Part shown: positions 55,701 through 61,807 of the stretch, piece by piece
Numbering within the stretch: the first letter of the stretch is position 1
Layout of the letters: each line of letters opens with the position of its first letter
NCBI GenBank assembly: GCA_947631625.1
Contig: CANRMA010000011.1
Span: 1-64,000 of the forward strand
Direction: 5' to 3'
Length of the DNA: 64,000 nucleotides
Source: an uncultured Lachnospiraceae bacterium
Lineage (GTDB): Bacteria > Bacillota > Clostridia > Lachnospirales > Lachnospiraceae
Notes under the pieces: model-generated
Told to the model about the DNA's origin: nothing
What the model saw: only the letters and a program-made list of their open reading frames with translations
The model's database searches: none
Made by a program: the position numbers and the translations under genes

Positions 55701-58700
55701 CACAGGCTCCGTTTCATATGAGTTTGCGTTCAGTACGTACAGTACGTACGGAAACAGCATAAATGCAGAAATGTATAATGCTTATAAGCCTTCGCAATCA
55801 AACCGGACGGCGAAGGTCAGCGGTTATTTTACAAGCTCATCAAGAAACTTTACTGTAGATGGCAAATTCAATATAAGCACTCCCACTCTGCAACTGAGCC
55901 CGGGTCAGACTGTATATTGGAAACTGCATAGCGACTCTGATTATATATCAGATGAACAGAGCTTTACAGTCAAAGTCAAGGCTGTAGGCGATATGGAGCT
56001 TAAACTGCCTCAGAAAACGGAAGAGGGTGAAGAAGATAATACTGTCTCGGCCGACGTTTTTGCGGGTACGGAGCAGTGGTTTAAGTTCACGGCAGTTGAA
56101 GACGGAAGATACACATTTACATTTGAGAACAGCGTATACTATAATATAAGCTTGGAAGGACATAAAGGCAGCAAGGATGCATATGCTGATCCATCAAACG
56201 AAAGTTTTTCTGCCTATTCAGATAAGACTATTGAAGTAAATCTCAGTTCCGGCACGGATATGTATTGGCGTGTAAAGAACGATAACGAAGATGATGCTAA
56301 AGTCAGTGTGAAAGTGGCTGTCGTATCCATGAATGAGATGAAAGACGCTTATGAGTTTATTGAATTGGCCAAAGGCGATAATCTGTTCAAGTATAATGTG
56401 CAGGAAACCGGAAGGTATACTGTAATATACATGTGCAGTGATAATTGTACCGGTGATAGTCGTTCTTTGGAGCTGTATGACGGTATAGATGCTCTTGATA
56501 ATAACGAAAGTATAAAAGGTTGTGAGGCAAGCGGCAATAAGACATTAATTGATGGAACAAATTATCTTCATATTGCAGAAGATATCTGGCTTACAAGCGG
56601 ACATACTTTATTTGGCAAGGTCTCAAATTCAAAAGGTTATTCAGGCAATACATATAAGGCGGCAGTCCGCATAACCAAAGTAACCGCAACTGAGCTTACC
56701 GACGGTATCGCTTCAGAGATTGAAATTAAAAATAATAATGTAGGCGAGTCGAAGTGGTTCAGCTATACTGCTAATGAAGCCGGAAAATATGCATTTAATA
56801 TATTGTTTACTGATGATGAAGGTAATACCATTCAGTCAAGTGAAAGTATCTATATTTATGACAGTTTGGAATCCGAAGAGTCTAGTGATATTATAAATTA
56901 TTCTTATTCAGACAATACATATACATATTATAAAGATATTTATATGAAGTCAGGCGAAACAAAATATATTAAACTTATGCCTGTCGCTTATTCTGATATA
57001 TATAATGTTACTAAAGTAAGCGTTGAAGTAACGCCTTTAGGTGTTAAAAAATTAACGATCTCAGGCGACTCGTCGGAAACAGAAAGTAATAAATTCACAC
57101 TATCAAATGGAACCGTTACTACACAGTTGTTTAGTTTCACGGCCGATGAAAGCGCAAGATATGTATTTAATTTTACAAGTTCCAAAGAGGATTCCTATGT
57201 AAAAATACATTTATCTGACAGCTTGGACGAGGGTGAGAATGATGAAAATAGCAGTTACTTAGATTTAGTTTCGGTTGGCGAAAATCATGTAGGATCCGAT
57301 AGTGTATATATTGAGAAAGGCAAAAAGGTATATTGTAGTGTTGAGTCTACAAGCAGCGACACGGTAACCGGAAGCATAAAAGTAAGCGAGATAACGGAGG
57401 ATAAAATCGAAGAGATCTCAGAAGCGGCCTCCGAAGAAGATACCGCTAAATCTTATGCGATACCGCGCGGAAATGAAAAATGGTTCAAGTTTACTAATAA
57501 TACAGAGAACGATATATTATATGCCTTTACCGTTTCCGCGGGATTGGTGTCATTATATAATAATTTGAGCGATAATGAAAAAACTGAATTTTTAAGTTCA
57601 GATAACAGCAGTAAGACTTATCAATGCAGAGTTAATGTTGGAGATACAGTATATATAAGAATCTTAAATTTATCAAGCAGCAGTGACGATACGATTAAAG
57701 TAAACGGTAACAAGTTGGATGTATCTGATTTGACTGTTGGCAATGAGGTTCTTGTAAATATCAATGGTACTGCTATGGAAGCCTGGTATAGTTTTACTGC
57801 AGCTAAGACAGGAATATATAATATAACACTTAACAGAAATGATATGCGTGAAGACGATTCATACTATAAAGTTGGTTTTTATGGATATAGCTCTACAGGT
57901 GAATATCGCAGCACTAGTATTGATTACGGAAGCCCTGTTGTACTGACATGTGCCATTATTGAAGGAAGTTCTGTTTCTTTTAAAATTCAGAAAATTTCAA
58001 ATTCCGGACTTCCGCCTGCTTATGATTTTAGCGGTACATTAATTGTTACTGAAAGGACCGGAGCGGAAGTCAGTGAACTTGCCTTAGATAAGTCTGCAGA
58101 GGTTAAGATTGACGCCTCGCAGGAAGACTGCATGAGATGCAAGTGGCTTAAGTTTACTGCGCCATCGGACGGACAATATCAGTTTTATAGTGATACTGCC
58201 CCAATAAATTCAGCACAAATAAAAGCATGGTTTTTTAAGAAGCCGGTATCAGTTTTTTATACGGGAAATAATGATAAAGATTTAAGACCGCTTAATAGAA
58301 ATGCTGATGATATAGCGAATAATGACGTTTACCGGGTGTCGTTTAAAAAAATATTGGATATGAAAGCCGGTGAAACCGTTTATATAGCAGTAGGTCAGGT
58401 ACAGCTTTATGCGGGGGCTTCTTCTTCAATAGATACTAATGTATATGTAAAGAATTATTCGGGACCGACTGAGTTGACCCTGGATAAACCTGTCGAAGTA
58501 AAATTAGCTATAGGCGAATATGTGATATTGAGTTTTACGGCCGATAAAGCAGGAAAGTATAGTTTCTATTCTAATCGTGACTCAGGAGCAGATCCTTGCG
58601 CATGGTTATTTACGGATATGCCGGAGGCAGGCGGTGACGCAGAAAAGGTTTCTGAGTTTTACGATAGTGTGGCTGATAATGATAATTATCAAAACTCAAG

Positions 58701-58821
58701 TAATGACTTTAGCATAAGTTATGACCTCGCCGCAGGTCAGACCGTATATTTAGTGGCAGCCAGTCACAAGTTAGAAGGTGCAGGAGAATTTACCGTTAAT
58801 GCCGAAATGTTAAATGAATAA
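46714..58821 (+). CDS. Giant secreted multidomain (Ig/MBG/FN3/PPC-repeat) protein
   Basis: A 4035-residue exported protein. Signal peptide about 1-34 (basic start, ILAMILAAVMVF, then AAAA); GTEEVA repeats about 45-66; acidic linker to about 145; MBG/YDG-like beta domains about 290-1500 (VEKTYDKVPVSEY and similar); Big_2-like Ig domains near 1571-1650, 1960-2010 and 2318-2380 (SINEYGKVTALKKGTVKVTA); FN3-like domains near 1660-1800 and 2100-2260; then from about 2410 to the end some 14 PPC-like units (WFKFTAVEDGRYTFTF, WYSFTAAKTGIYNITL), one per roughly 117 residues. No LPXTG signal, SLH, choline-binding or LysM domain was seen, so anchoring is unexplained. AAGGAGG decides the start. It is most likely an adhesin or matrix protein; no catalytic motif seen. 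Confidence 0.88.
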   Translation: MRRAKKLFGAKRILAMILAAVMVFDTIPMTAAAAELPTVTETDEVIGTEEVAGTEEVAGTEEVAGNEADNAEQTAEVTTDDGQDTSKEGSDSVLSDAQDNVSDGDNDRETDVPDDQTSDGESGDADVQEAQEGSAGDPADEAVTYEFGFDPEKLEGKDFEYIKDYDSDDHDAHIEAQYKGTSPFTKKETVNGEDVVSLADAIADCIYLKDKNDNDNMFSIGSDTGEDIVKSVTYEWSKIDQDGQYAAMTDEPKEVGQYKLTLKLPAGQDSGKNYNEAQKDLYFAITKAPVTIEYSVGEVVPGSSVSDVEDKIEVTVKGSYYETDTETKNVTARDFKYSKDDETTEDIDESAENEIDIEVKVSKANAAEETAADEALDGAYVIRADEDYYVELVPQFKVKDSDNYEFMPLEAHRLITSDLKPSMIKISLGDKWTKADGTEQNVIIDSDKDGRVVNKIVAKSYDGAALAALVKGDDFDAEVVDAYETQEDEQGNTVYTYKKIDGADIAEEGEWHTAVYESWTETGSDEDKTPVTYCNLTVGGVTDAPKDAGAYVYRVKYEGKEGEYKEAYADIVVIIEKVDIVIKPALKESEKKFYSGQTAADVLNNVKAEVYKISDGNETPMDTVDKYFFGTSYDDDSKTQPYEPLFDLYKITKTVTVKDGESTTEQTETLLELNTKLTTPSGEGETKEAADGSKVTAATTYEIRFSGKKGVRNAAGSLVDGGVDINQPENSTEATTNVNYTVITDEDTLKKNVQNAEVINSTALTINTEKIVEAFMAGNEQAKRDNDDKNVNIGDKDKDIAVASKTYDGNRIFENRAAYKLAEVVDKDGAAVAQGTDSKLTYSWYKLTQVDESCKDSAGDVDPVKLQAYLAKQEQNSAGYYKNFFKYVGSYDINRRPIYEWTNPGVISPKDAGVYKLQITYNDPTAETHADTAFVCFVINKQQVSIVFDEDKSYEEYSGIKAEEFFKDKELFYSVKPQLTTPLSGEELKEQCALKGTANEYELEWSDNYYYSLKFKLQKKKEQQAAEGNNEADGAGSSEPEYEDVNALDALEKDAEYRIAVDKFTLFNDYGDYGELSKNYTTEETTLLVKKAETESEEDTAENEYSTETKPLSTDTVPLKVNSMGETELTFGDIEPITVEKTYDKVPVSEYKAESEDETFAEKIKAIQPYKTASADTNKEYVNVEDLSEGLEIEWRYYPDPDDDYDYWQVTEIDTENAGKYEVYLSFRGNADYAPIGKTLVAEALVKQRELVIRPAELENEVTAGTKVGGLYEELKDNLIIEGDIVPEDQPAFEYRLICTWHGEYADAPEHEYTANCEYTTDRLAFLDRYNEVVDYPKFVLTDSEGETYTVSDSDNADIIKGDETYEVSIDDSEEVKLTNFDYSVNYTLKVGKPVSFTTVRGSSEFASGLSNYDSNNVSAKVDAVNAKDNIVRDEQSGEYTHTLSVVDGIKYTECTVYGEKICGNMLVVKVTQPEEYTAAHIKKFENTDPSVNAVYENSIKKMPGYVYHWTWGVSGNDYQRGLSVILDASKGAQSFDITWEKGYTEHFNVNFDNAKLLGDLRDAVAPKSISFNSPVKKMAVGEEQQLDLKITKTLMEDVICIAYKTDKEGILSINEYGKVTALKKGTVKVTAYPVTIENGVKTPIPRAKSASVTIKVTDVTAPKVTKALGSDTYGYFEYSKVEDGYRREIFVLAGKKRKESDFTTAIAQWEASNEKWQGIFAAAPKFVDKETEDDNVVRVYNKKTKKYEDTNKIEAFVYGLQPGAEYTVYIRNVSALRTLSDGSRVEESVAGSASSFTTSKPQVKYLESALASYVPDTEVICDPLACQSYHNKKANEYYDEVCKNVRQIYDPEEYDFDTDRLHYVSYHVPLSAGKVTVAVDGAFAQNVNYPAADRNDYYKLMLPFKTTTDKGNGAALDKSAKNKYLEPKLEYRLFAYVYGSGYDDIRKEYVEDGYYYDILTDKKIASINKKGVITLKQPAQIAVYAVDTISGKESNVVVINVTAAADSVKNKTTSLQVGQAVPLEALLTYKSGKTTLAPESNFNKKIEVTEALKSQIEAGGYFRLYGDGYVMAVKAKGNIRLSLTDKYLGQSAQAIIKSTDLQPVKNLKTKEVIDNKLTITFDRNIYAKAYRITVMNGRGSIIRSSYVKNNYDTVYDADNGYGETPYYFDYLYDSKDKNFKIICDHDDYDYGYGHLYFMDNKKLKDTCEYTIDGLTQQSSYKISVEAVFDDAASPVVSKAASKSVKTTKLPASEIDYLDDYEEDDDYGYGDGYGGCDINILSMNKTLGDGYSYRASLISGNTYSLKLLADNKGADVAFTDKLTWSVSNKKTASVKATPGTYSAQFKALRAGETVLEVKSGITKHVIARYKFIILPVGDAYSPGSRYYGDNEDLRGKGTNYDPLANSELILNKPAAVDLVSGNFKIFTFTAPKDGTYAFYALENGVIKTDDDDYFGLYNNELCDSSYGGSVDRTDDGVRVKLNKDQTVYIKVDAKGQYTMNVRLISVDNEKMVIKVGEEVDSADYGQIFVFTADEKAIYKFSGALTVYSGRDMNNEQKLVSNNSYDSAWVSLDKDQTVYIKSDTSYNNIKVEKQQVEAITLGSEGEIELTAQGRYVWYSYTPAEDATYEISVKEASSNFNSLSVYSADNTKGLNDDNALAVISYGSDSESFSLGKGETVYIKVYNNNDNDYTLFNIKKTNSIASFQTTPPTEGQEVGETSGTVSASEAAYVYLRYDVPEDGIYTFKSVADETSGIKAGNLSAKLIKDRINSSAIEESTSSDENVSIFMSTYLKKGNVVFVGVKQGGSASYNMASYGVGVFGSLLNDTVDAGAEAPNVKLIIEHTKVDDIAQAAPETEGGEGVEAADPKAELELPANEAKYIAFTVKKDVNYIFKLKSGNSALFSGEMYEDLTTGKITLSTDGNVSSKTIGYVAKADGKVYWKIKNADDSADTDNQVSITMSENKVNEFVPDQTGGAYEGVVYPGIDTWISFKAPDTATGSVSYEFAFSTYSTYGNSINAEMYNAYKPSQSNRTAKVSGYFTSSSRNFTVDGKFNISTPTLQLSPGQTVYWKLHSDSDYISDEQSFTVKVKAVGDMELKLPQKTEEGEEDNTVSADVFAGTEQWFKFTAVEDGRYTFTFENSVYYNISLEGHKGSKDAYADPSNESFSAYSDKTIEVNLSSGTDMYWRVKNDNEDDAKVSVKVAVVSMNEMKDAYEFIELAKGDNLFKYNVQETGRYTVIYMCSDNCTGDSRSLELYDGIDALDNNESIKGCEASGNKTLIDGTNYLHIAEDIWLTSGHTLFGKVSNSKGYSGNTYKAAVRITKVTATELTDGIASEIEIKNNNVGESKWFSYTANEAGKYAFNILFTDDEGNTIQSSESIYIYDSLESEESSDIINYSYSDNTYTYYKDIYMKSGETKYIKLMPVAYSDIYNVTKVSVEVTPLGVKKLTISGDSSETESNKFTLSNGTVTTQLFSFTADESARYVFNFTSSKEDSYVKIHLSDSLDEGENDENSSYLDLVSVGENHVGSDSVYIEKGKKVYCSVESTSSDTVTGSIKVSEITEDKIEEISEAASEEDTAKSYAIPRGNEKWFKFTNNTENDILYAFTVSAGLVSLYNNLSDNEKTEFLSSDNSSKTYQCRVNVGDTVYIRILNLSSSSDDTIKVNGNKLDVSDLTVGNEVLVNINGTAMEAWYSFTAAKTGIYNITLNRNDMREDDSYYKVGFYGYSSTGEYRSTSIDYGSPVVLTCAIIEGSSVSFKIQKISNSGLPPAYDFSGTLIVTERTGAEVSELALDKSAEVKIDASQEDCMRCKWLKFTAPSDGQYQFYSDTAPINSAQIKAWFFKKPVSVFYTGNNDKDLRPLNRNADDIANNDVYRVSFKKILDMKAGETVYIAVGQVQLYAGASSSIDTNVYVKNYSGPTELTLDKPVEVKLAIGEYVILSFTADKAGKYSFYSNRDSGADPCAWLFTDMPEAGGDAEKVSEFYDSVADNDNYQNSSNDFSISYDLAAGQTVYLVAASHKLEGAGEFTVNAEMLNE
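46850..46911. repeat. 18-bp in-frame tandem repeat in the giant gene
   Basis: Three to four copies of GGAACAGAGGAAGTTGCC encoding GTEEVA just after the signal peptide. Copy-number change would keep the frame. Confidence 0.92.
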
Positions 58822-58848
58822 TTTGCATACATACATAAATTATTAATA

Positions 58849-58890
58849 AAAGATGGTTTGCTTCACATTGTGAGGTAAACCATCTTTGTT
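58849..58890 (+). terminator. Terminator of the giant gene
   Basis: AAAGATGGTTT (58849-58859) and AAACCATCTTT (58877-58887) form an 11-bp stem followed by GTTAAAATT. The A-rich left flank lets it also serve the converging aroA. Confidence 0.85.
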
Positions 58891-58932
58891 AAAATTAATT
58901 TGTCATGGGCGTATGATAAAGCCGCCTGTTCA

Positions 58933-60288
58933 TTAAAAACTGCATAGTCTGTCTAAATCTTCATAAAAAGACGGATAACTTATATTGACGCAGTCGCGTC
59001 CGTTTATTGTCGTTTCACCGTCTGCAATTAGAGAAGCTACCGCAAAACTCATAGCTATGCGGTGGTCCTCATATGAGTCTATAATGGCGCCATGCAGCGA
59101 TTTGCCGCCTTTAATGATCATGCCGTCGTCGGTTCCCATGATATCCGCGCCCATTTTGCTTAAATTCTCGACCATAACGGCTATTCTGTCAGATTCTTTT
59201 ACTTTTAATTCAGCGGCGTCTTTTATTACGGTGGTTCCGCTTGCTGCGGCTGCCATTATATTGATAACAGGCAGTTCGTCGATAAGTGTAGGTATTATAT
59301 CGCCTTCTATCGTTATTCCGTGGAGAGATGACGATCTGACCAGTATATCCGCTGTCGGTTCACCGTCAAAATTTTGATTCAATAACGTAATGTCCCCGCC
59401 CATAGCTATCGCCGTTTTGATGATACCGTCTCTGGTAGGGTTGACGCCGACATTTTTAATAAGTATTTCAGAATTGGGAACTATGAGTCCGGCGGCTATA
59501 AAATAGGCGGCGGAAGAGATATCTCCGGGTACGTTTATGGATTGTGCGTACAGGTCTGCAGCCGGTTTTATTATGGCGGTTTTGCCCTCGGTATGTACAT
59601 CCGCGCCGAAATAACGCAGCATTATCTCGGAATGGTTTCTGCTTATCACAGGTTCGGTCACTCTGGTTTCGCCCTCCGCGTAAAGTCCTGCGAGCAGGAT
59701 CGCGGATTTGACCTGCGCGGAAGCAACTTTTGAAAAATAGTCTATGCCCTTTAGGGGTCTCCCTTTTATTTCAAGAGGTGCGCAGCCGTTGCCGTTTAAG
59801 CTTTTTATATCCGCGCCCATCATTGAAAGAGGTTCCATGATCCTTTTCATGGGGCGTTTCTGAATGGAGGCGTCTCCGGTAAGCGTGGTTTCAAAAGGCT
59901 GCGCCGCAAGGATGCCGGATATAAGTCTGGTGGTAGTGCCGCTGTTGCCTGCGTTGAGGATTGAAGAAGGGGCTTTTAGGCCATGAAGTCCTTTACCATG
60001 TATTAATATTTTTTCGGCAGGTTTTCTGCTTTCTGTTGTCTGCTTTGATGAAGCTTCTTTTAGACTTTCATTTTTGACTGCCGCATTTGTATCAGGTATT
60101 ATTTCTATTTCTATTCCAAGTCTGCGGAAGCAGTCTATGGTAGAAAGGCAGTCGGCTCCCTGTAAGAAGTTTGTCACCTCGGTAGTGCCGTTTGCAATGG
60201 AGCCGAACATAACGGCTCTGTGTGAGATTGATTTATCACCCGGTATCGTTACTTCTCCGCGAAGACCTTTAACATTTGAAAGACTCAT
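58933..60288 (-). CDS. aroA: 3-phosphoshikimate 1-carboxyvinyltransferase (EPSP synthase)
   Basis: Sixth step of the shikimate pathway: shikimate-3-phosphate plus PEP gives EPSP. The 451-residue protein has IPGDKSISHRAVMFG, LNAGNSGTTTRLISGIL, TGDASIQKRPMKRIMEPL, SAQVKSAILLAGLY and DELPVINIMAAAASG. About 25 extra residues (near 66-92, rich in Lys, Glu, Ser, Thr) are inserted before GKGLHGL. GGAG precedes the ATG. It follows tyrA by 21 bases in one operon. Confidence 0.96.
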   Translation of the reverse strand: MSLSNVKGLRGEVTIPGDKSISHRAVMFGSIANGTTEVTNFLQGADCLSTIDCFRRLGIEIEIIPDTNAAVKNESLKEASSKQTTESRKPAEKILIHGKGLHGLKAPSSILNAGNSGTTTRLISGILAAQPFETTLTGDASIQKRPMKRIMEPLSMMGADIKSLNGNGCAPLEIKGRPLKGIDYFSKVASAQVKSAILLAGLYAEGETRVTEPVISRNHSEIMLRYFGADVHTEGKTAIIKPAADLYAQSINVPGDISSAAYFIAAGLIVPNSEILIKNVGVNPTRDGIIKTAIAMGGDITLLNQNFDGEPTADILVRSSSLHGITIEGDIIPTLIDELPVINIMAAAASGTTVIKDAAELKVKESDRIAVMVENLSKMGADIMGTDDGMIIKGGKSLHGAIIDSYEDHRIAMSFAVASLIADGETTINGRDCVNISYPSFYEDLDRLCSF

Positions 60289-60309
60289 GAATATTCTCCA
60301 ATCTTTTGA

Positions 60310-61413
60310 TTATCTCTTTTTCGTATGAATTAAGTAGCCGTGCGTATTCAGTACGTCAACTGCGCCGCTGCAGGCCGTCTCATCATAAAACTCGATGCGC
60401 AGAGCGCCCTCGGCCAGTTCTCGGTTATGGTTGATGCCTATATTTTTGATGCTGATATCGTGCATGGAAAGCAGGGAAGCAATGGCGGCTATCGCGCCCG
60501 GACGGTCTGCGATATCGACCGTAATGGCGTATTCTGTCTTGATCGGGCCGCTGGAAGCATTTGTAAATGATTCTCTGTATATCCGCGCGTTATCGAAAAA
60601 ACGATAAATTTCTTCCGAATTTTTATTATCAAGTATTCCTTTAAATTCATTAAGGCTTTGTATATACCGCTCAAGCAAAGCGGAAATGTTTTCCGTATTG
60701 CTTAGACATATCTGCTGCCACATGGTGGGAGAAGAAGATGCTATACGTGTTATGTCTTTAAAACCGCCTGCGGCTATCATTTTCATAAGGCCCTCTCCGG
60801 AATCGGAAGCTTCGACCAGATTTACAAGAGAGGCCGCTATTACATGCGGAAGGTGGGAAACCGCCGCTGTCACATAATCGTGCTGTTCGCTCTGAAGTAT
60901 TAAAGGAATTGCGCCGATTTTTACGACCAGATCGCGGTATGCGGCGATTTTTTCTTCTGATACTTCTTTGGTGGGAGTCAGTATATAGTAGGCGTTTTCA
61001 AACAGCGAAGCCTTGGAGTTGGGATAGCCGAACCGTTCCGAGCCTGTCATGGGATGACCGCCGATAAACTGTTTGTTAAGGCCTAAGGCTTCGATATTTT
61101 GATGGATTTGTTTTTTTACGCTGCCTACGTCGGTAAGTATGGTATGTTCGGACAGGTTTTCTTTTAGTTTACAAAGGTTTTCGTCATTGTGTGAGACCGG
61201 CGCGCACAGAAATATAAAATCGCAGTCGTTAAATTCGGCTCCAATCTCGCTGCAGGCAGTCTGAACGATACCGTCCGCTTTTGCAAGCTCAAGAGACGGA
61301 CCGTTGATGTCATAGGCCGTAATATGCGCATCCGGCAGGCTTTTGCGGATCGCTTTGGCAAGAGAGCCGCCGATCAGTCCAAGCCCTATAAAACCGCATT
61401 TAAAAGTCGTCAT
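60310..61413 (-). CDS. tyrA: Prephenate dehydrogenase with ACT domain
   Basis: Oxidises prephenate to 4-hydroxyphenylpyruvate for tyrosine synthesis. The 367-residue protein has the NAD-binding GFIGLGLIGGSLAKAI start, DVGSVKKQIHQ, GGHPMTGSERFGYPN with catalytic-region His, VTAAVSHLPHVIAA, and a C-terminal ACT domain (about 297-367, ITVDIADRPGAIAAIASLLS) that probably senses tyrosine. GGAGG precedes the ATG. It is first gene of the tyrA-aroA operon. Confidence 0.95.
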   Translation of the reverse strand: MTTFKCGFIGLGLIGGSLAKAIRKSLPDAHITAYDINGPSLELAKADGIVQTACSEIGAEFNDCDFIFLCAPVSHNDENLCKLKENLSEHTILTDVGSVKKQIHQNIEALGLNKQFIGGHPMTGSERFGYPNSKASLFENAYYILTPTKEVSEEKIAAYRDLVVKIGAIPLILQSEQHDYVTAAVSHLPHVIAASLVNLVEASDSGEGLMKMIAAGGFKDITRIASSSPTMWQQICLSNTENISALLERYIQSLNEFKGILDNKNSEEIYRFFDNARIYRESFTNASSGPIKTEYAITVDIADRPGAIAAIASLLSMHDISIKNIGINHNRELAEGALRIEFYDETACSGAVDVLNTHGYLIHTKKR

Positions 61414-61807
61414 ACCGTTCCTCCGGTAAATAAAATGAATTTAATATATTTTGCCTGAATTTTATGTTTTATGAATGAGTCTTGCGCTCATCCTGATAAG
61501 TTCCTTAATATAATATAGCATTTTGGATAATTAAAATCAATAAAATATAGAAGTCGTAATAAAAGCTTGCAATATAAATGTAAAAGCCGAAATAAAGGCT
61601 GGAATTAAAGTCGGAATAAAAGTTGGAATAGAAGCCGGAATAAAAGTAAGCATAAGTATTATCATGTAAAATACGGCGTTTTTGGCATTTTGATATAAAA
61701 AAGAAAAATGCGATGCAAAAAAAGTGTGAAAATTGTTCATAAATTATTGCAATTCCGAAAAAAATTTAGTAAAATTGATAGTGAAAAATGTGTTTGGAGG
61801 TTAGGCT
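61414..61807. other. Divergent intergenic region with tandem repeat
   Basis: 394 bases between tyrA and the EF-G paralogue. Positions about 61585-61655 hold five to six degenerate 12-13-bp repeats of the form GTCGGAATAAAAG (GCTGGAATTAAAG, TTGGAATAGAAG, CCGGAATAAAAG). The EF-G promoter follows. Nothing else is recognised. Confidence 0.75.
61747..61775 (+). promoter_or_regulatory. Promoter of the EF-G-like gene
   Basis: TTGCAA (61747-61752), 17-bp spacer, TAAAAT (61770-61775), 32 bases before the ATG. It has the same hexamers as the thrC promoter. Confidence 0.75.
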
